From DASVDK01 sp036562265 [NCBI: Thermodesulfobacteriota bacterium] (GTDB lineage Bacteria; DASVDK01): a stretch of 6,678 nt of DNA. Location: the NCBI GenBank assembly GCA_036562265.1, contig DATCKS010000475.1, positions 1-6,678 of the forward strand, written 5' to 3'. The position numbers and the translations under genes were made by a program. The notes under the pieces were generated by a model, which was given only the letters and a program-made list of their open reading frames with translations, did no database searches and was not told the DNA's origin. Position 1 is the stretch's first letter, and each line of letters opens with the position of its first letter. This document shows, in pieces, positions 5,591 through 6,678 of the stretch.

Positions 5591-6678
5591 ATGTCGGTTA
5601 CGGTCATCGAGGGGGGAAGCGTCACCTCGCCGCAGGGCTTCAGGGCGGCGGGGGTCGCGGCCGGCCTCAAGAAGAACGGCGAGCCCGACCTCGCGCTCGT
5701 CGAGTCGGTCGGCCCGGCGACCGCCGCGGCCGTCTTCACCACCAACCGCTTCCAGTCGGCGCACGTCTGGCTCGATCGGCAGCGCCTGGCGCGCACGCGC
5801 GAGGGCTACCGGGCCGTCGTGGTCAACGCCGGCAATGCCAACGCCGCCACCGGCGCGCGCGGGCGGCGCGACGCCGCCGCCATGGCGCGTCTCGCCGCGC
5901 ACGCCATCGGCGTGCCGGAGCGCAGCGTCCTCGTCATGTCGACCGGCGTGATCGGTTTCCCGCTGCCGATGTCGAAGATCGCCCGCGCCCTCCCGCGCGC
6001 GGCGGCGCTCCTCTCCGAGGGGGCGGGGCTCAACGCGGCCCGCGCCATGATGACGACCGATACGTTCCCGAAGACGCGGGCGGTCCGCGTGGGCGGCCGC
6101 GCCGGCTTCACGGTGGGCGGCGTCTGCAAGGGATCGGGGATGATCCACCCGAACATGGCCACCATGCTGGCCGTCCTGTCGACCGACGCCGCCGTCTCGC
6201 CCCGCGCGCTCGAGGCGGCGTTGCGCGAGGCGACCGAGGTGTCCTTCAACCGCGTGTCGGTCGACGGCGACCGCAGCCCCAACGACACCGCCATCGCGCT
6301 CGCCAACGGCATGGCGAGCGGGGTCGAGATCGAGCGGCCCCGCGGGGCGACCTACGCGCGCTTCGTCGACGCGCTGACGACGCTGGCGGTCGCGCTCGCC
6401 CAGGACCTGGCGCGGGACGGGGAGGGGGCGACCAAGCTCATCCCGATCACGGTTGCCGGCGCGCGATCGACCGACGAGGGGGTCACCGTCGCCCGGGCGA
6501 TCGCCAACTCGCCCCTCGTCAAGTGCTCGTTCCACGGCGAGGAGTTCAACCCCGGCCGGATCCTCTCGGCGGTCGGGCAGAGCGGGGCGCCGGTCGACAT
6601 CGATCGCGTCGCGATCTGGATCGCCGGCCTGCCGGTCATCCGGCGGGGGACGCTGCTGCGCGTCCCCGAGCGCGCCGG
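5591..6678 (+). CDS. argJ: Glutamate/ornithine N-acetyltransferase ArgJ (3' end beyond window)
   Basis: The frame from ATG 5591 stays open to the window edge: 362 full codons of a family usually near 400 residues. ArgJ transfers the acetyl group from N-acetylornithine to glutamate in cyclic arginine synthesis; bifunctional forms also use acetyl-CoA. The precursor cuts itself before a threonine that becomes the nucleophile of the beta chain. The signature KGSGMIHPNMATML (180-193) is intact and marks cleavage between A190 and T191. STGVIG (117-122) supplies the oxyanion residues T118/G119, and RDGEGATK (275-282) the conserved acidic residue E278. N-terminal motifs GFRAAGVAAGLKKNGEPDLAL and VFTTN are typical. 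Some usually constant motifs are changed: NRFQSAHV where N..AAPV is common, GDRSPNDT where GD.STNDT is common, and VKCSFHGEEFNPGR (310-323) where VKTA..G.DPNWGR is common. The family is clear, but it is a divergent member, so mono- or bifunctional activity is open. It lies 26 bp after the HAD gene, probably on the same transcript. Confidence 0.93.
   Translation, partial: MSVTVIEGGSVTSPQGFRAAGVAAGLKKNGEPDLALVESVGPATAAAVFTTNRFQSAHVWLDRQRLARTREGYRAVVVNAGNANAATGARGRRDAAAMARLAAHAIGVPERSVLVMSTGVIGFPLPMSKIARALPRAAALLSEGAGLNAARAMMTTDTFPKTRAVRVGGRAGFTVGGVCKGSGMIHPNMATMLAVLSTDAAVSPRALEAALREATEVSFNRVSVDGDRSPNDTAIALANGMASGVEIERPRGATYARFVDALTTLAVALAQDLARDGEGATKLIPITVAGARSTDEGVTVARAIANSPLVKCSFHGEEFNPGRILSAVGQSGAPVDIDRVAIWIAGLPVIRRGTLLRVPERA

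Noticed and set aside
5201-6535. A 444-codon open frame on the minus strand across the HAD and argJ genes
   Set aside because: It overlaps two well-supported genes, is Arg/Gly-rich and shows no recognisable motif. It is an antisense shadow.
1-6678. tRNA or rRNA genes, CRISPR repeats, IS ends, attachment sites
   Set aside because: I looked for cloverleaf-like segments, regularly spaced repeats, transposase motifs and terminal inverted repeats and saw none.

Overview
The window is very GC-rich (about 70 % by eye), with codons strongly biased to G or C in third position. It holds ordinary bacterial chromosomal genes: a two-component hybrid kinase, an MFS transporter, a small zinc-ribbon protein, a HAD phosphatase and ArgJ. 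There is no phage, plasmid, IS or CRISPR signature. The content fits a high-GC free-living bacterium, for example a soil proteobacterium-like or uncultured candidate lineage. The sequence does not fix the phylum.

Layout. Bases 1-99 are the 3' end of a plus-strand gene of unknown identity. It converges on a long minus-strand gene (199-2694) for a soluble hybrid histidine kinase, REC-GAF-PAS-HisKA-HATPase-REC. Bases 2695-2816 are a compact divergent control region shared with a plus-strand 12-TM MFS transporter (2817-3998). The region carries a tandem near-repeat that covers the likely kinase promoter, and a long interrupted palindrome directly upstream of the likely transporter -10 box. After a 127-bp gap with a good sigma70-like promoter comes a 209-codon protein whose C-terminal half resembles the DnaG/CHC2 zinc ribbon without any primase domain (4126-4755). 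A 122-bp gap with a palindrome and a perfect 12-bp hairpin follows. Then come a HAD-family phosphatase (4878-5564) and, 26 bp later, argJ (5591 to the window edge, open at its 3' end), probably on one transcript.

How the genes may work together. Kinase and transporter are divergent neighbours, so a signalling-efflux relationship is possible, but no response regulator with a DNA-binding domain lies in the window. The HAD enzyme and ArgJ probably share a transcript; ArgJ belongs to arginine biosynthesis, while the HAD substrate cannot be read from sequence. The MFS and HAD genes both begin 6-7 bases after a GCTAGACT box and have no usable Shine-Dalgarno sequence, which suggests leaderless transcripts. 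No complete new system is evident. The points most worth following up are the divergent control region, the orphan zinc-ribbon protein, the leaderless promoter pair and the divergent substrate-pocket motifs of ArgJ.
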